Numbered from the stretch's first letter, positions 26,351 through 35,964 are shown. The stretch: 64,000 nucleotides of DNA from Synechococcus sp. ATX 2A4 (GCF_024346375.1 NZ_JAGQCV010000005.1:1-64000); one strand, 5' to 3'. Numbers and translations: made by a program. The notes: generated by a model not told the origin, from the sequence alone.

Positions 26351-29244
26351 AGCCGCTGCCGGGCCAGGGCAGCCTGGGCTTCGGCTTCGGCCAGGTTGGC
26401 CTGGCACTCGGCCACCACCTCCGGCGGCGCCTTGCCGGCGAAGTTGGGGTTGGCCAGGCGGCCGGCCAGGCCTTTGATCTCCTTCTCGGCCTTGGCGATG
26501 TCTTTCTCCAGCCGGCCGCGCAGGGCGTCGAGATCCACCAGGCCCTCGATTGGCAGCAGCACCTGCAGCTCGCCGCTCACCGCCGCCAGGCAGCGGGCGC
26601 TCATGGGGGTGCTGCCGGCCGCGTCGGTGGTGCTGGTTTCGCGCACCTCCACCGACGCCGCCCGGGTGAGGGCGGTGATGTCGCCGCTGCCGGCGCGCAG
26701 CACGGTGGCCAGCTCCGGCCGGCCGGTGAGGAACACCACCGGCGCGGCCTGTGAGGGCTTGAGCCCCGCCACGGCGCGCAGATTGCGCACCACCCGGATC
26801 GCTTCGATCAGTTCGGCGAACTGGGCTTCCAGCGACGCATCAAGAGCGGCGGCGTCCACCGCCGGCCAGGCCTGCAGCGCCAGGAAGGTGCCTTCGGGGG
26901 CGCCGGTGAGCCCGTGCCAGAGCTCCTCGCTCAGGTGCGGCATGAGGGGGTGCAGCAGCACCAGCAGCTCGTTCAGCACCTTGGCCAGCACCTGGCGGGC
27001 CACGCGCTGATCCGCCATCACTTCAGCGCTGAGCGGCTCGCCTTCAACGGCGGGGCGGGGGTTGAGGCGCCTCTTGAGCAGCTCGATCGTCCAGTCGCAC
27101 ACCTCGTTCCAGGCGAACTCGTAGAGGCCCTTGGCGGCTTCGCCCAGGGCGTAGCTGGTGTAGCGCTCCGCCGTTTCGCCGTTCACCCGCGCCAGCCGCG
27201 ACAGGATCCAGCGATCGGCCAGGGTCAATGCCGCCGGATCCGGCTCTCCAAGGCTGGCGGGCGTTTCGCCGCCCAGGTTGATCAGGGCGAAGCGGGTGGC
27301 GTTCCAGAGCTTGTTGGCGAAGTTGCGCGCCCCTTCCACCGTGGCCGAATTGCCGCTGGCGCGGTCGTAGTCGAGGCGGATGTCCTGGCCGGCGCCGGCC
27401 ACTTCGCGCACCAGGGCGAAGCGCAGGGCATCGGCGCCGTAGCGCTCGATCAACGGCAGCGGATCGATGCCGTTGCCGGCACTCTTGCTCATCTTGCGGT
27501 TGTTCTCATCCCGCACCAGGCCATGGATCATCACGTCGCGGAAGGGGATCCAGGTGTCGCGGCCGCCCACCGGCACGCCGTCTTCCTGCAGGAAGGCACC
27601 GGCCAGCATCGTCATGCGCGCCACCCAGAAAAAGATGATGTCGAAGCCGGTGACCAGCACGCTGGTGGGATACCAGGTGGCCAGATCGGCGGCGTTCGCA
27701 TCGGGCCAGCCGAGGGTGGAGAAGGGCCAGAGGCCGCTGGAGAACCAGGTGTCGAGCACGTCGGGGTCCTGCTCCAGCTGCAGCGCGCGGCCCGCCGCCC
27801 GGCTGGCGGCGCCGAACTGGGCCTCGGCCTTGGCCTGGGCCTCCTCGGCGTCGCGGGCCACCACGTAGGGGGTGGCGTCGCTGATCACACCGCCGGTTTC
27901 ACTCACCACGAACCAGGCGGGAATGCGGTGGCCCCACCAGAGCTGGCGGCTGATGCACCAGTCGCGGATGTCGGTGAGCCAGTCGCGGTAGACCTTCTCC
28001 CAGCGCTGCGGCACGAAGCGCGGTTCGCCCTGATCGAGCGCGGCGCGGCAGCGGGCGGCCAGCGGCTCAGCCCGCGCGAACCACTGGGTGGAGAGCAGAG
28101 GCTCCACCGGCACCTTGCCGCGATCGGAGAAGGGCACGCTGTGGCGGTGGGGCTCCACCTTCACCAGGAACCCTTCCGCCTCCATCGCCGCCACCACCGC
28201 CGTGCGCGCCTCGAAGCGATCCAGCCCGGCGAAGCGGCCGGCGGCGGCGTTCATCGAGCCGTCCTTGGCCATCACGGTGATCAGCGGCAGGCCGTGGCGG
28301 GCCCCGATCGCGAAGTCGTTGGGGTCGTGGGCGGGGGTGACCTTGACGCAGCCGGTGCCGAAGGCCGGATCCACATGCGCATCGGCCACGATCGGGATCT
28401 GACGACCCACCAGCGGCAGGGTGATCGTGCGGCCCACCAGGGCGGCGTAGCGGGGGTCGGTGGGGTGCACGGCCACGCCGGTGTCGCCCAGCAGGGTTTC
28501 GGGGCGGGTAGTGGCCACCACCAGATGATCCAGGCCGGCGGCGTCACCAGCGGCGTCACCTGCAGCGCCCTCGGTGAGTGGATAGCGGAAGTGCCAGAGG
28601 TGCCCGTCGAGCTCCTTCATCTCCACCTCCAGATCGCTCACCGCCGATCCCGAGGCCGGGCACCAGTTCACCAGGTATTCACCCCGGTAGATCAGCCCCT
28701 GCTCGTGCAGCCGTACGAAGGCTTCCACCACCGCTTTGTTGAGGCCGGGATCGAGCGTGAAGCGCTCGCGCCGCCAATCCACCGAATAGCCGAGCCGCCG
28801 CAGCTGACCCACGATCGTGCCGCCGCTCTCGGCCTTCCAGGCCCAGGCGCGCTCAAGGAAGGCGTCGCGGCCCAGGTCGTCCTTGCTGCCGCCTTCCGCC
28901 TTGATCTGCTTCTCCAGGATCGACTGCACCGCGATCGAGGCGTGGTCGGTGCCGGGCAGGCACAGCACGTTCTTGCCCTGCAGGCGCTGGAAGCGCACGA
29001 CCGTGTCGATCAGGGCCGTCTCGAAGCCGTGGCCCATGTGCAGGCTGCCGGTCACGTTCGGCGGCGGGATCACCACCGAAAACGGCTCACCGGGAGCGTT
29101 GGGGTCGGGGTGAAAGGCGCCCGCCGCCTCCCAGGCCGCCTGCCAGCGGGCTTCCGTGCCCCTGGGGTCGTAGGTCTTGGGCAGGGCCAGGGCCTCGGCG
29201 GCAGCGGCGCCATCAGGGCTGGGGGCGGCGGAGGCCTCGGTCAC
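26335..29244 (-). CDS. valS: Valyl-tRNA synthetase
   Basis: 969 residues, a normal length for bacterial ValRS. The class I HIGH-type motif is in [12 protein letters not shown] (~residue 62), and K-M-S-K-S-A-G-N at ~585 is the KMSKS loop. The editing (CP1) domain with [11 protein letters not shown] (~245) and the anticodon-binding domain follow, and the C-terminal ~65 residues form the usual coiled-coil arm ([18 protein letters not shown]). The enzyme charges tRNA-Val and clears mischarged Thr. Mobile-looking material lies on both flanks: hipBA with hvfC pieces upstream, and the 19-bp repeat at its 3' end. Confidence 0.97.
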   Translation of the reverse strand: MTEASAAPSPDGAAAAEALALPKTYDPRGTEARWQAAWEAAGAFHPDPNAPGEPFSVVIPPPNVTGSLHMGHGFETALIDTVVRFQRLQGKNVLCLPGTDHASIAVQSILEKQIKAEGGSKDDLGRDAFLERAWAWKAESGGTIVGQLRRLGYSVDWRRERFTLDPGLNKAVVEAFVRLHEQGLIYRGEYLVNWCPASGSAVSDLEVEMKELDGHLWHFRYPLTEGAAGDAAGDAAGLDHLVVATTRPETLLGDTGVAVHPTDPRYAALVGRTITLPLVGRQIPIVADAHVDPAFGTGCVKVTPAHDPNDFAIGARHGLPLITVMAKDGSMNAAAGRFAGLDRFEARTAVVAAMEAEGFLVKVEPHRHSVPFSDRGKVPVEPLLSTQWFARAEPLAARCRAALDQGEPRFVPQRWEKVYRDWLTDIRDWCISRQLWWGHRIPAWFVVSETGGVISDATPYVVARDAEEAQAKAEAQFGAASRAAGRALQLEQDPDVLDTWFSSGLWPFSTLGWPDANAADLATWYPTSVLVTGFDIIFFWVARMTMLAGAFLQEDGVPVGGRDTWIPFRDVMIHGLVRDENNRKMSKSAGNGIDPLPLIERYGADALRFALVREVAGAGQDIRLDYDRASGNSATVEGARNFANKLWNATRFALINLGGETPASLGEPDPAALTLADRWILSRLARVNGETAERYTSYALGEAAKGLYEFAWNEVCDWTIELLKRRLNPRPAVEGEPLSAEVMADQRVARQVLAKVLNELLVLLHPLMPHLSEELWHGLTGAPEGTFLALQAWPAVDAAALDASLEAQFAELIEAIRVVRNLRAVAGLKPSQAAPVVFLTGRPELATVLRAGSGDITALTRAASVEVRETSTTDAAGSTPMSARCLAAVSGELQVLLPIEGLVDLDALRGRLEKDIAKAEKEIKGLAGRLANPNFAGKAPPEVVAECQANLAEAEAQAALARQRLADLD

Positions 29245-29317
29245 AGCTGGGGTCAGGGAGATCCGCCCATGCTCTCAAAGGACGGCGAGCCAAGCGGTGA
29301 GGGCGGCTTGCGGGGGC

Positions 29318-29372
29318 GGCCGCTACGTGAACGCGCACGCTTCCAGCTCACCGGATCTGGGGGATTACGGCG
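29318..29372 (+). pseudogene. Short hvfC-like fragment left of hipBA
   Basis: One plus-strand frame gives R-Y-V-N-A-H-A-S-S-S-P-D-L-G-D-Y-G-A-G, the signature loop of the HvfC/DUF2063 family (A-x-x-x-S-P-D-L-G-D-Y). About 55 bases match, with few changes, the sequence at 31231-31285 right of hipA, including 28 identical bases. No more of the gene is recognisable here. Confidence 0.65.
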
Positions 29373-29423
29373 CAGGAACTGCGAGAAAGTTGCCTGCACG
29401 CAGCCGATTCCATGCAAAAGTCC

Positions 29424-29463
29424 GCCATTATGGACATTTGCTCTGAAGAATGTCCATAATGGC
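29424..29463 (+). promoter_or_regulatory. Palindromic HipB operator
   Basis: A perfect 15-base inverted repeat, GCCATTATGGACATT (29424-29438) and AATGTCCATAATGGC (29449-29463), flanks a 10-base spacer. It ends 3 bases before the hipB start codon. Size, symmetry and place fit two dimer half-sites for the HTH repressor encoded next to it, so the operon would be autorepressed. Confidence 0.85.
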
Positions 29464-29466
29464 TGA

Positions 29467-29844
29467 ATGCCAAGCAAGCCCCCGGTCGTCTTCCCGCAGG
29501 AGCAATGGCTGCTTTCCCAGTTGGGCGAGCGGCTGAGGCTCGCACGCCTGCGGCGCAAGCTGAGCAACGCCGTCGTGGCGCAGAGGGCCGGCATCTCCAG
29601 AACGTCGCTCTACAAAGTGGAGGCGGGCGACCCGGGAGCCACCTTGGGCACTTACCTGCGCGTGATGGCGGTGCTCGGGCTTGAAGCCGACTTCAATGCT
29701 TTGGCGGCAGACGACAAGGTGGGCCGCAGGTTGCAAGACCTGGTCTTCAAACCGCCCGCATCACTGGCGCGGCGCAGACAAGCCTCCGCCGATGCACCCA
29801 AGGCTCCTGGCGGCCGCATGAACGGCACGGGGAACGCATCATGA
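29467..29844 (+). CDS. hipB: HipB-like HTH antitoxin/repressor
   Basis: 125 residues. L-G-E-R-L-R-L-A-R-L-R-R-K-L-S-N-A-V-V-A-Q-R-A-G-I-S-R-T-S (~18-47) is a Xre/Cro-type helix-turn-helix, with L-Y-K-V-E-A-G-D and L-G-T-Y-L-R-V-M-A-V-L-G-L following as usual. The C-terminal ~40 residues are basic and probably disordered. The ATG at 29467 sits directly behind a 15-bp palindrome, its likely operator. Its stop overlaps the hipA start by four bases. In the family HipB binds and neutralises HipA and represses the operon. Confidence 0.88.
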   Translation: MPSKPPVVFPQEQWLLSQLGERLRLARLRRKLSNAVVAQRAGISRTSLYKVEAGDPGATLGTYLRVMAVLGLEADFNALAADDKVGRRLQDLVFKPPASLARRRQASADAPKAPGGRMNGTGNAS

Positions 29845-31106
29845 GCGGCCAGGACAACGCCGTAGAGGTCTGGCTCGACTGTGACCTGGGGCCGCCCTGC
29901 CGGGTCGGCACCCTGGCGCATGACCGTGGGCAGATCCGCTTCCACTACGAACAAGCGTGGCTCAACGACGCACGCGCGTTCTCGATCGACCCGGACCTGT
30001 CGCTGGACAAAGCACCGTTCTTTCCCAATCCCGAGTTGGGTAACTTCGGCATCTTTCTGGACTCATCCCCGGACCGTTGGGGCCAGACATTGATGAAGCG
30101 TCGCGAGGCCCTGCAAGCCAAGGACGAGAAACGCCCTCCGCGGACGCTGTACGCGTGGGACTTCCTGCTCGGAGTCCAGGACTTCACCCGGCAAGGCGGC
30201 CTGCGCTTTCGGGGGGTCGGAACGCAGGAGTTCCTGGGCAACGAGAAGATGGCCGCACCGCCCGTCACCACGCTGCGGGATCTGGAGGCGGTCGCGTATC
30301 AGCTCAGCGACCGGCGCATCGACGACCTGGACGAGCTGCGCAAGTGGTTGGCCGTGCTGGTTGCACCGGGTGCGTCCTTGGGTGGTGCACGCCCGAAAGC
30401 CAACTTTACGGACGCAGACGGTTCGCTTTGGATCGGCAAGTTCCCGGCACGAAACGACGACCGGGACGTCGGCGCCTGGGAACACGTTGTGCACGGCTTG
30501 GCGCAGAAAGCCGGCGTGGACGTGCCAGAAGCCAAGGTCGTGCGGTTGAGCAACGAGTTCCATACGTTCTGCGTGCAGCGCTTCGACCGCGCCAAGGGCA
30601 TGCGGCGCTTCTATGCCTCCGCGATGACCTTGCTTCGCAAGGAGCAAAGCGAGGGCGCAAGCTATCTGGAACTGGCCCAGCTCCTTCGGACGCGAGGCGA
30701 TGGTGCGCATACGAGTGCTGACCTGGAGCAGTTGTTCCGGCGCGTCACATTCAATGTGGCGATCGGCAATCGCGACGACCATCTGCGCAACCACGGATTT
30801 GTGCTGGCCGATAACGGCTGGCGTCTCGCACCTGCCTTCGACGTGAACCCCAACGTCGATGAGGCAGAACACGTCCTCAACATCGACGACTCGGACAACC
30901 GGCCGAGTCTCACAACGGTGCTATCCACCGCGCTGTTCTATGGGCTGGAGGAAGAACGCGGAGGGCAGATTGTTGAGGATGTTGTGAGTGCCATCGATGG
31001 ATGGAAGCTCGCGGCAAAGAAGGCCGGCATCGCGCGTAGCGATATCGAACTCACCGGCAGCGCGTTCTCTGCGCATGCGGAGTACAGGTCAGGCTCTGCA
31101 GCTTGA
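29841..31106 (+). CDS. hipA: HipA-type serine/threonine kinase toxin
   Basis: 421 residues, close to E. coli HipA (~440). Recognisable parts are the N-subdomain (F-H-Y-E-Q-A-W-L, ~36), the Gly-rich ATP loop P-G-A-S-L-G-G-A-R-P-K-A (~174-185), the catalytic stretch I-G-N-R-D-D-H-L-R-N-H-G-F (~305-317, catalytic Asp) and the metal site A-F-D-V-N-P (~332). HipA phosphorylates glutamyl-tRNA synthetase or other aminoacyl-tRNA synthetases and causes growth arrest; here it happens to lie next to valS, but that need not mean anything. Codon use looks less GC-extreme than in the flanking housekeeping genes, and both sides carry the same broken gene, so recent transfer is likely. All key residues are kept. 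Confidence 0.9.
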   Translation: MSGQDNAVEVWLDCDLGPPCRVGTLAHDRGQIRFHYEQAWLNDARAFSIDPDLSLDKAPFFPNPELGNFGIFLDSSPDRWGQTLMKRREALQAKDEKRPPRTLYAWDFLLGVQDFTRQGGLRFRGVGTQEFLGNEKMAAPPVTTLRDLEAVAYQLSDRRIDDLDELRKWLAVLVAPGASLGGARPKANFTDADGSLWIGKFPARNDDRDVGAWEHVVHGLAQKAGVDVPEAKVVRLSNEFHTFCVQRFDRAKGMRRFYASAMTLLRKEQSEGASYLELAQLLRTRGDGAHTSADLEQLFRRVTFNVAIGNRDDHLRNHGFVLADNGWRLAPAFDVNPNVDEAEHVLNIDDSDNRPSLTTVLSTALFYGLEEERGGQIVEDVVSAIDGWKLAAKKAGIARSDIELTGSAFSAHAEYRSGSAA

Positions 31107-31170
31107 CGCGTCAGCCGATCGCTCGCCATCACCTGGCCGGAAGGAGGCCTTGGGGCATACAAGGGCTCCT

Positions 31171-31768
31171 TTGGAGATCGATCCCGTCTGTGAGCGCCTG
31201 GTGGGTGAGCCCTTCTTTGCGGCCATGGCCGGTCGCTACGCAACCGAACACGCTTCCACCTCACCGGATCTGGGGGATTACGGCGGCGAGCTACCGGCCT
31301 TTCTGCGCGCCTTCACCCCAATGGCACCGGGTGTTCAATGCCCCCGATGAGAACGGCCTCGACCTGACGGCCCTCTCCCGCGTGGCTCCAGAGCAGTGGG
31401 AACACCTGGTGTTCCAGCTGCCTCAAGCCAGCGCGCTGCTGGCCTCGGCCTATCCGGTGGACCTGATCTGGGCCGCCAACCAGCCAGACGCCACGGATCC
31501 CGAACCGATTGATCTGGATCAGGGCGGCGCGACGCTCCTTACCAGGAGGGATGGCGTGAACACGCGCATGGAGCGGCTTGACGCTGGAGCGTGGCAGCTG
31601 TTGCAGGGTTTTGCTGCCAGAACGAGCTTTGGCAAGCTCTGCAGCGAGCTGGATCCAGGCAGCAACTCACTGGAGGTGGAAGGGCAGCTGCGCGTGGATG
31701 CCGCCGTGTTGCTGCCGATGGTTGTGGCGCGCGGTTGGGTGAGTGGGTTTGAGGTGGGCTGCAGCTGA
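31171..31768 (+). pseudogene. HvfC-like (DUF2063) protein, decayed
   Basis: Two frames together give an HvfC-type putative DNA-binding protein associated with DUF692 enzymes. The first frame has L-V-G-E-P-F-F-A-A-M-A-G-R-Y, then S-P-D-L-G-D-Y-G-G-E-L-P-A-F-L. After ~31325 the coding sense moves to the next frame: W-H-R-V-F-N-A-P-D, S-A-Y-P-V-D-L-I-W-A-A-N-Q, and the C-terminal winged-helix-like end L-L-P-M-V-V-A-R-G-W-V-S-G-F. The start of the gene and roughly 15 residues around the frame change are missing. The later frame has an open start upstream and could still be translated as a truncated protein. Confidence 0.7.
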
Positions 31769-32128
31769 TGGCTATTCGGCGGGGGGGAACCAGGGGAATG
31801 GTCTGAATGGGTGTTCCTGTGAGGGGGTAGGCAAGTACGCGAACACTCCTTCGGCCGAGCAAGAAGGAATCTCTCCACGGTCGAATGCAAAGAAACGCTC
31901 TTCAACGTTCATGAGCGAGGCTGGCGTGGCGCTTAAGCAGGATCTTAGCTCGGAAGTTCTATTCCGTTTCTTCTGTTCTTGTGTCGCTAACGCCGCGGGT
32001 TCACTGTCCGCCACGAGCTGACGGGTGGGCCATCAAGTGGGGTTACCCCGATTCGGTGGCAGGCTAGGCGCATGGTTGCGTAAGGCGCCGTCTATTCTTG
32101 ATGACAGGCTTTCTGGAAGCAGAATGGA
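31769..32128. other. 360 bases without a recognisable gene
   Basis: Short open frames exist on both strands (for example 31772-32014 minus) but none shows a family pattern. The stretch lies between the hvfC remnant and the end of hsdR and is less GC-rich than the valS side. I see no tRNA, terminator or repeat in it. Confidence 0.5.
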
Positions 32129-34468
32129 TCAAACGGCACACTCGTAAAGATACCTCTGGAACCCTGAAAAGAGCTGGCCGATTTGTTCTGGCCTTCCCAG
32201 ATCGGCAACGGCGTCAGCAATAGAGTTCTGGTAGCGGAGCTGCAGCAACGGTGTGAGCTTCTCCTGGGCCAGCTCCTGCACGCCCATCGTCACATAGTGC
32301 TGGAGAACAAAATCCAGGAAGAGCTGCTGCTTGCTGGTGAAGCGGGAGTGGATATAGAGGCGGGCGTTCTCTGCACGCTCCTGGCGGGGAACGGGTGGCA
32401 GGGCATAGGCCACATGGGCCAGCACATCGAACAGATCGCTGTTCTCGGCCTCAATGATCCGCTGCATCTCCGCCAGCTGATCAGCGCCAAAGCCCTTCTC
32501 CTCCAGCCCCTGCAGCAGCTTGCGGCGGGTGTCGGGCGCACTCCAGAGCTGCCGCAGCTCGGCCTCATCCTTCACGAATTCCGGCAGCTGGCCGTAGAGC
32601 AGCTCGATGAACTGCTGGGAGCTCATCGGCCGGCCATCGGGATGCCAGAAGGACGTCACCAGCATGTGCTGGATCGAGCGCTCCTTGCCATCGCCCAACT
32701 TGATGCGGGCCTTGACGGGGCGGGCCTTGGGCCCTTCTGGCTCATCATCACCCTCCTTGGGAGGATCGGGTTCGCCATCAGGAACCACAGCCTTGGGCGC
32801 GACAGGCTCAGGCTCCAACGGCTCCCCATCCCACTCCGGATCGCTGAAGTGGTGATGGGCCTTCACGAAGTCGTAGATCGTGAAGTAATCCTTGCCGTCG
32901 AACAGGCGGGTGCCACGGCCGATGATCTGCTTGAACTCGATCATCGAGTTCACGGGCCGCAGCAGCACGATGGCGCGCACATTGCGGGCATCCACGCCGG
33001 TGGAAAGCTTCTGCGACGTGGTGAGGATGGTGGGAATCGTCTTCTCGTTGTCCTGGAAGGCCCGCAGCCAGGTGTTGCCCAGTTCGCCGTCATTGGCGGT
33101 GACTCGCTGGCAGTAGTTGGGATCCGTGCTGCTCTTGAGCTGGTTGATCAGGTCGCGGATCGCCAGGGCGTGGTCTTGGGTGGCGCAGAACACGATCGCC
33201 TTCTGGCGCTGATCGATCTGAGCCATGACGATCTCGACCCGCTGGCGCTCGCGCTGCTCGATCTCGATGATGCGGTTGAAATCGGCCTCCTTGTAGAGCT
33301 TGCCGGCTTCGATCTCCCCTTCCACCACCGTGTCGTCGGGGGTGTAGACGTACTCGTCGAGGGTGGTGGTGATCTGCTTGACGCGGAAGGGGGTGAGAAA
33401 GCCGTCGTTGATGCCCTCTTTGAGCGAATAGCTATACACCGGCTCGCCGAAGTAGGCGTAGGTGTCGGTGTTGCCGGCGCGGCGGGGGGTGGCGGTGAGG
33501 CCCAGCTGCACGGCGGGGGCGAAGTACTCGAGGATGCCGCGCCAGGTGGATTCGTTGTTGGCGCCACCTCGGTGGCATTCATCGATCACGATGACATCAA
33601 AGAAATCAGGCGGGTACTGGCCGAACCAGGGAGAGGGCTTGCCGTCCACCGGCGGACCGCTCATGAAGGTCTGGAAGATGGTGAGAAACACGCTGGCGTT
33701 GGTGGGCACCCGGCCTTTCTTGCGGAGGTCATCGGGTTCGATCCGCGCCAGGGCGTTCTCCTCGAAGGTGGCGAAGGCGGTGAAATCGTTGAAGGCCTGA
33801 TCGGCGAGGTTGTTGCGATCGGCCAGAAACAAGATGCGCGGCCGGCGCGTGGGTTCGCCAGAGAGATTCCAGCGGGCGGCAAACAGCTTCCAGAGGATCT
33901 GGAAGGCGATCGAGGTCTTGCCGGTGCCGGTGGCGAGCGTCAACAGGATGCGGTTCTGGCCGGAGGCGATCGCCTCCAGCACCCGCTTCACGGCGATCTC
34001 CTGGTAGAAGCGGATCTGCCAGCTACCGCCCTTGTCGGGGAAGGGGATGGCGGCGAAGCGATCACGCCAGGCGTTCTCTTCGGCGAAGGTGCGCGCCCAC
34101 AACTCCTGGGGGCTGGGGAAGCCTTCGGCCTCCCCCTCCTCGCCCGAATCCATGTCGATGGCGTAGATGCCCTTGCCGTTGCTGGCGTAGGTGAAGCGCA
34201 GCTGGAGCTTGGCGGCGTACTCCTTGGCCTGGCCCACGCCTTCGGTGAGCGGCAGGGAATCGGCCTTGGCCTCCACCACCGCCAGGGCGGTGTTGCGGTA
34301 GCTGAGTACGTAATCGGCGTTGAGGCACTTGCCTCGGCGTCCGCCCCCTTCAATGCGACCAGGAGCGATCGGGAACTCGCGGCGAATGCGGCTGCCCTCC
34401 ACCACGCCCCAACCGGCCGCCACCAGCAGCGGATCGATCAGCTCAGCGCGGGTTTCAGCCTCGTTCAT
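32129..34468 (-). CDS. hsdR: Type I restriction enzyme, R (HsdR) subunit
   Basis: 779 residues. The N-terminal nuclease domain has D-Y-V-L-S-Y-R and A-V-V-E-A-K-A-D (~52-70, the D...E-x-K catalytic pattern). The helicase part follows: L-A-T-G-T-G-K-T (~178, Walker A), V-I-D-E-C-H (~294, Walker B), L-G-L-T-A-T-P-R-R, and Q-I-I-G-R-G-T-R-L at ~505. An acidic/Pro linker (~555-600) precedes the EcoEI-type C-terminal domain. The protein cuts DNA after ATP-driven translocation when the HsdM/HsdS complex meets an unmethylated site. Its partners are encoded 2.7 kb away on the same strand, with TA genes and an ATPase gene in between. The catalytic motifs look intact. Confidence 0.93.
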   Translation of the reverse strand: MNEAETRAELIDPLLVAAGWGVVEGSRIRREFPIAPGRIEGGGRRGKCLNADYVLSYRNTALAVVEAKADSLPLTEGVGQAKEYAAKLQLRFTYASNGKGIYAIDMDSGEEGEAEGFPSPQELWARTFAEENAWRDRFAAIPFPDKGGSWQIRFYQEIAVKRVLEAIASGQNRILLTLATGTGKTSIAFQILWKLFAARWNLSGEPTRRPRILFLADRNNLADQAFNDFTAFATFEENALARIEPDDLRKKGRVPTNASVFLTIFQTFMSGPPVDGKPSPWFGQYPPDFFDVIVIDECHRGGANNESTWRGILEYFAPAVQLGLTATPRRAGNTDTYAYFGEPVYSYSLKEGINDGFLTPFRVKQITTTLDEYVYTPDDTVVEGEIEAGKLYKEADFNRIIEIEQRERQRVEIVMAQIDQRQKAIVFCATQDHALAIRDLINQLKSSTDPNYCQRVTANDGELGNTWLRAFQDNEKTIPTILTTSQKLSTGVDARNVRAIVLLRPVNSMIEFKQIIGRGTRLFDGKDYFTIYDFVKAHHHFSDPEWDGEPLEPEPVAPKAVVPDGEPDPPKEGDDEPEGPKARPVKARIKLGDGKERSIQHMLVTSFWHPDGRPMSSQQFIELLYGQLPEFVKDEAELRQLWSAPDTRRKLLQGLEEKGFGADQLAEMQRIIEAENSDLFDVLAHVAYALPPVPRQERAENARLYIHSRFTSKQQLFLDFVLQHYVTMGVQELAQEKLTPLLQLRYQNSIADAVADLGRPEQIGQLFSGFQRYLYECAV

Positions 34469-34602
34469 CCGATCTGCGAGGCCACGTGATCGAGCAGATC
34501 AGCGGTCATGGAGTTTCTGGCCGGGGCAATAGCTGGAGAGGCGGGCCGTGGGCGGCGTGGGCCTAGTTTGGCGTGGGTTGCCTGGCTTTGCCTCCTGCCT
34601 GA

Positions 34603-35859
34603 TCACGGCCCTAGCGCTCCAACAGGCACCACGCTGATGCCATCCGCCCGTCGGTAGCCATAGCCGCTGCCGCACACCACCGCCAGGAAGGCGGGTTCTC
34701 CGGTGCGGCGCGTATCGATCTGCTGGCGAAAGCGCAGCAGGCCAGCGGAGGCGACGTCCACCTGGCCCGGGCCGAGCTTGATCTCGATCGCGCCCCAACG
34801 GCCATCGCGCAGCTGCACGATCGCGTCCACCTCAACGCCGTAGTCGTCGCGGTAGTGGAACACCTCGCCTTCGAGCGCCTGGGCCAGCACCCGCAGGTCG
34901 CGGATCACCAACGACTCGAACAGCAACCCCAGCCACTCCAGATCCTTGAGCAGGCGATCGGGGCTTCCGCCGAGGGCCGCCACCGCCAGGGAGGGGTCGC
35001 AGAAGTGGCGCCGGGGTGCCTGGCGCAGGGCCGCTTTCGAACGCAGATGGGGCCGCCAGGCGACCTGGTTCTCCAGCACCATCAACCGCTCCAGGGCCTG
35101 CAGGTGATCGGCCACGGTGCGCGGGTCGAGCGGCCCATCGGCGCCGCCGGCATTGGCCGCCAGGGTGGCCAGGCTCACCTCGGTGGCCACGTTGCGGCCG
35201 AGGGAGCGCAACAGGGCCCCCAGCCGCTGGGGATCCCGCCGCCGCCCATCCACCCGCTGCACGTCCACCTGGCGCACCTGCTCCAGGTAGTCGCGGGCGG
35301 CTCGGGATGCCGCCGCCAGGGGCCGCTCCAGCTGGGCCGGCCAGCCGCCGCGGCAGACCAGCTCGGCCAGATCTGCCACTCCCAGCCCTGGATCGGCGCA
35401 GCTCGGCGGCTCCCCCTCCAGCAGCGCCGCCAGCGAGACGCCGCCGTGGCCGGCGCCACTTTCCACCAGGCTCATCGGCCGCAGCCGCAGAAACGAAAAG
35501 CGGCCCGCCCCGGTGTGGCGCTCGGCGTCATCGGCCGGCACCGCCGAACCGGTGAGCAGAAATTGCCCAGGCGCCTCGACGGCATCCACGGCCCGCCGCA
35601 CCAGATTCCAGAGCGCCGGCTCCACCTGCCACTCATCCAGCAGGCGCGGCCGGGGACCCGCCAGCACCAGGGCCGGATCCACCGCCAGCGCCTGGCGGGC
35701 GGCGGTGTCCACATCCAGCAGCACCGTGGAGCCGGCCAGCTGCTGGGCCATGCGGGTCTTGCCGCAGGCTTTTGGGCCTTCGATCACCACCGCTCCGGCG
35801 GAGCCCAGGCAGGCGCGCAGCTCGCCGTCGGCGATGCGGGGGCGGTAGCCGGAGGCCAT
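34603..35859 (-). CDS. AAA_14/DUF4143 ATPase
   Basis: 418 residues. V-V-I-E-G-P-K-A-C-G-K-T (~24-35) is the Walker A loop and R-P-R-L-L-D-E-W-Q (~70-78) the Walker B; L-L-T-G-S-A-V-P (~102) is the sensor segment. The C-terminal half is DUF4143, ending in the restriction-endonuclease-like fold with V-E-V-D-A-I-V-Q-L-R-D-G and A-I-E-I-K-L-G (D...E-x-K pattern, ~345-370). This family is widespread in bacteria and archaea, often singly and mobile, and its role is unsettled. It lies between hsdR and a toxin remnant, on the same strand as hsdR. Four 23-bp-spaced repeats stand right in front of its start. Confidence 0.88.
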   Translation of the reverse strand: MASGYRPRIADGELRACLGSAGAVVIEGPKACGKTRMAQQLAGSTVLLDVDTAARQALAVDPALVLAGPRPRLLDEWQVEPALWNLVRRAVDAVEAPGQFLLTGSAVPADDAERHTGAGRFSFLRLRPMSLVESGAGHGGVSLAALLEGEPPSCADPGLGVADLAELVCRGGWPAQLERPLAAASRAARDYLEQVRQVDVQRVDGRRRDPQRLGALLRSLGRNVATEVSLATLAANAGGADGPLDPRTVADHLQALERLMVLENQVAWRPHLRSKAALRQAPRRHFCDPSLAVAALGGSPDRLLKDLEWLGLLFESLVIRDLRVLAQALEGEVFHYRDDYGVEVDAIVQLRDGRWGAIEIKLGPGQVDVASAGLLRFRQQIDTRRTGEPAFLAVVCGSGYGYRRADGISVVPVGALGP

Positions 35860-35872
35860 GCGGCAGCAGCCA

Positions 35873-35964
35873 ATGCAGAAGATGCCGGAATCCTAATGCA
35901 GGAAAAATGGAGCTTCTGATGCAGGAAAAGCTGGCCGGTCGATGCAGGAAACGACGAACACAAG
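35873..35964. repeat. Four direct repeats at exact 23-bp spacing
   Basis: ATGCAGGAAA starts at 35896, 35919 and 35942, and a degenerate copy, ATGCAGAAGA, at 35873: four sites at exactly 23 bases. The last 13 bases of each unit vary. The array begins 14 bases upstream of the DUF4143 ATPase start, so it should overlap that gene's promoter. It looks like an operator or iteron-style array rather than CRISPR, because units and gaps are too short. Confidence 0.75.

Noticed and set aside
26914-29466. 850-codon plus-strand frame opposite valS
   Set aside because: Shadow of valS. Only its very end, at the hvfC-like fragment, has meaning.
32183-34489. 768-codon plus-strand frame opposite hsdR
   Set aside because: Antisense to a well-supported HsdR; no family pattern.
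35873-35964. CRISPR array
   Set aside because: Repeats are 10 bases with 13-base gaps; repeat and spacer are far too short and no cas gene is near.
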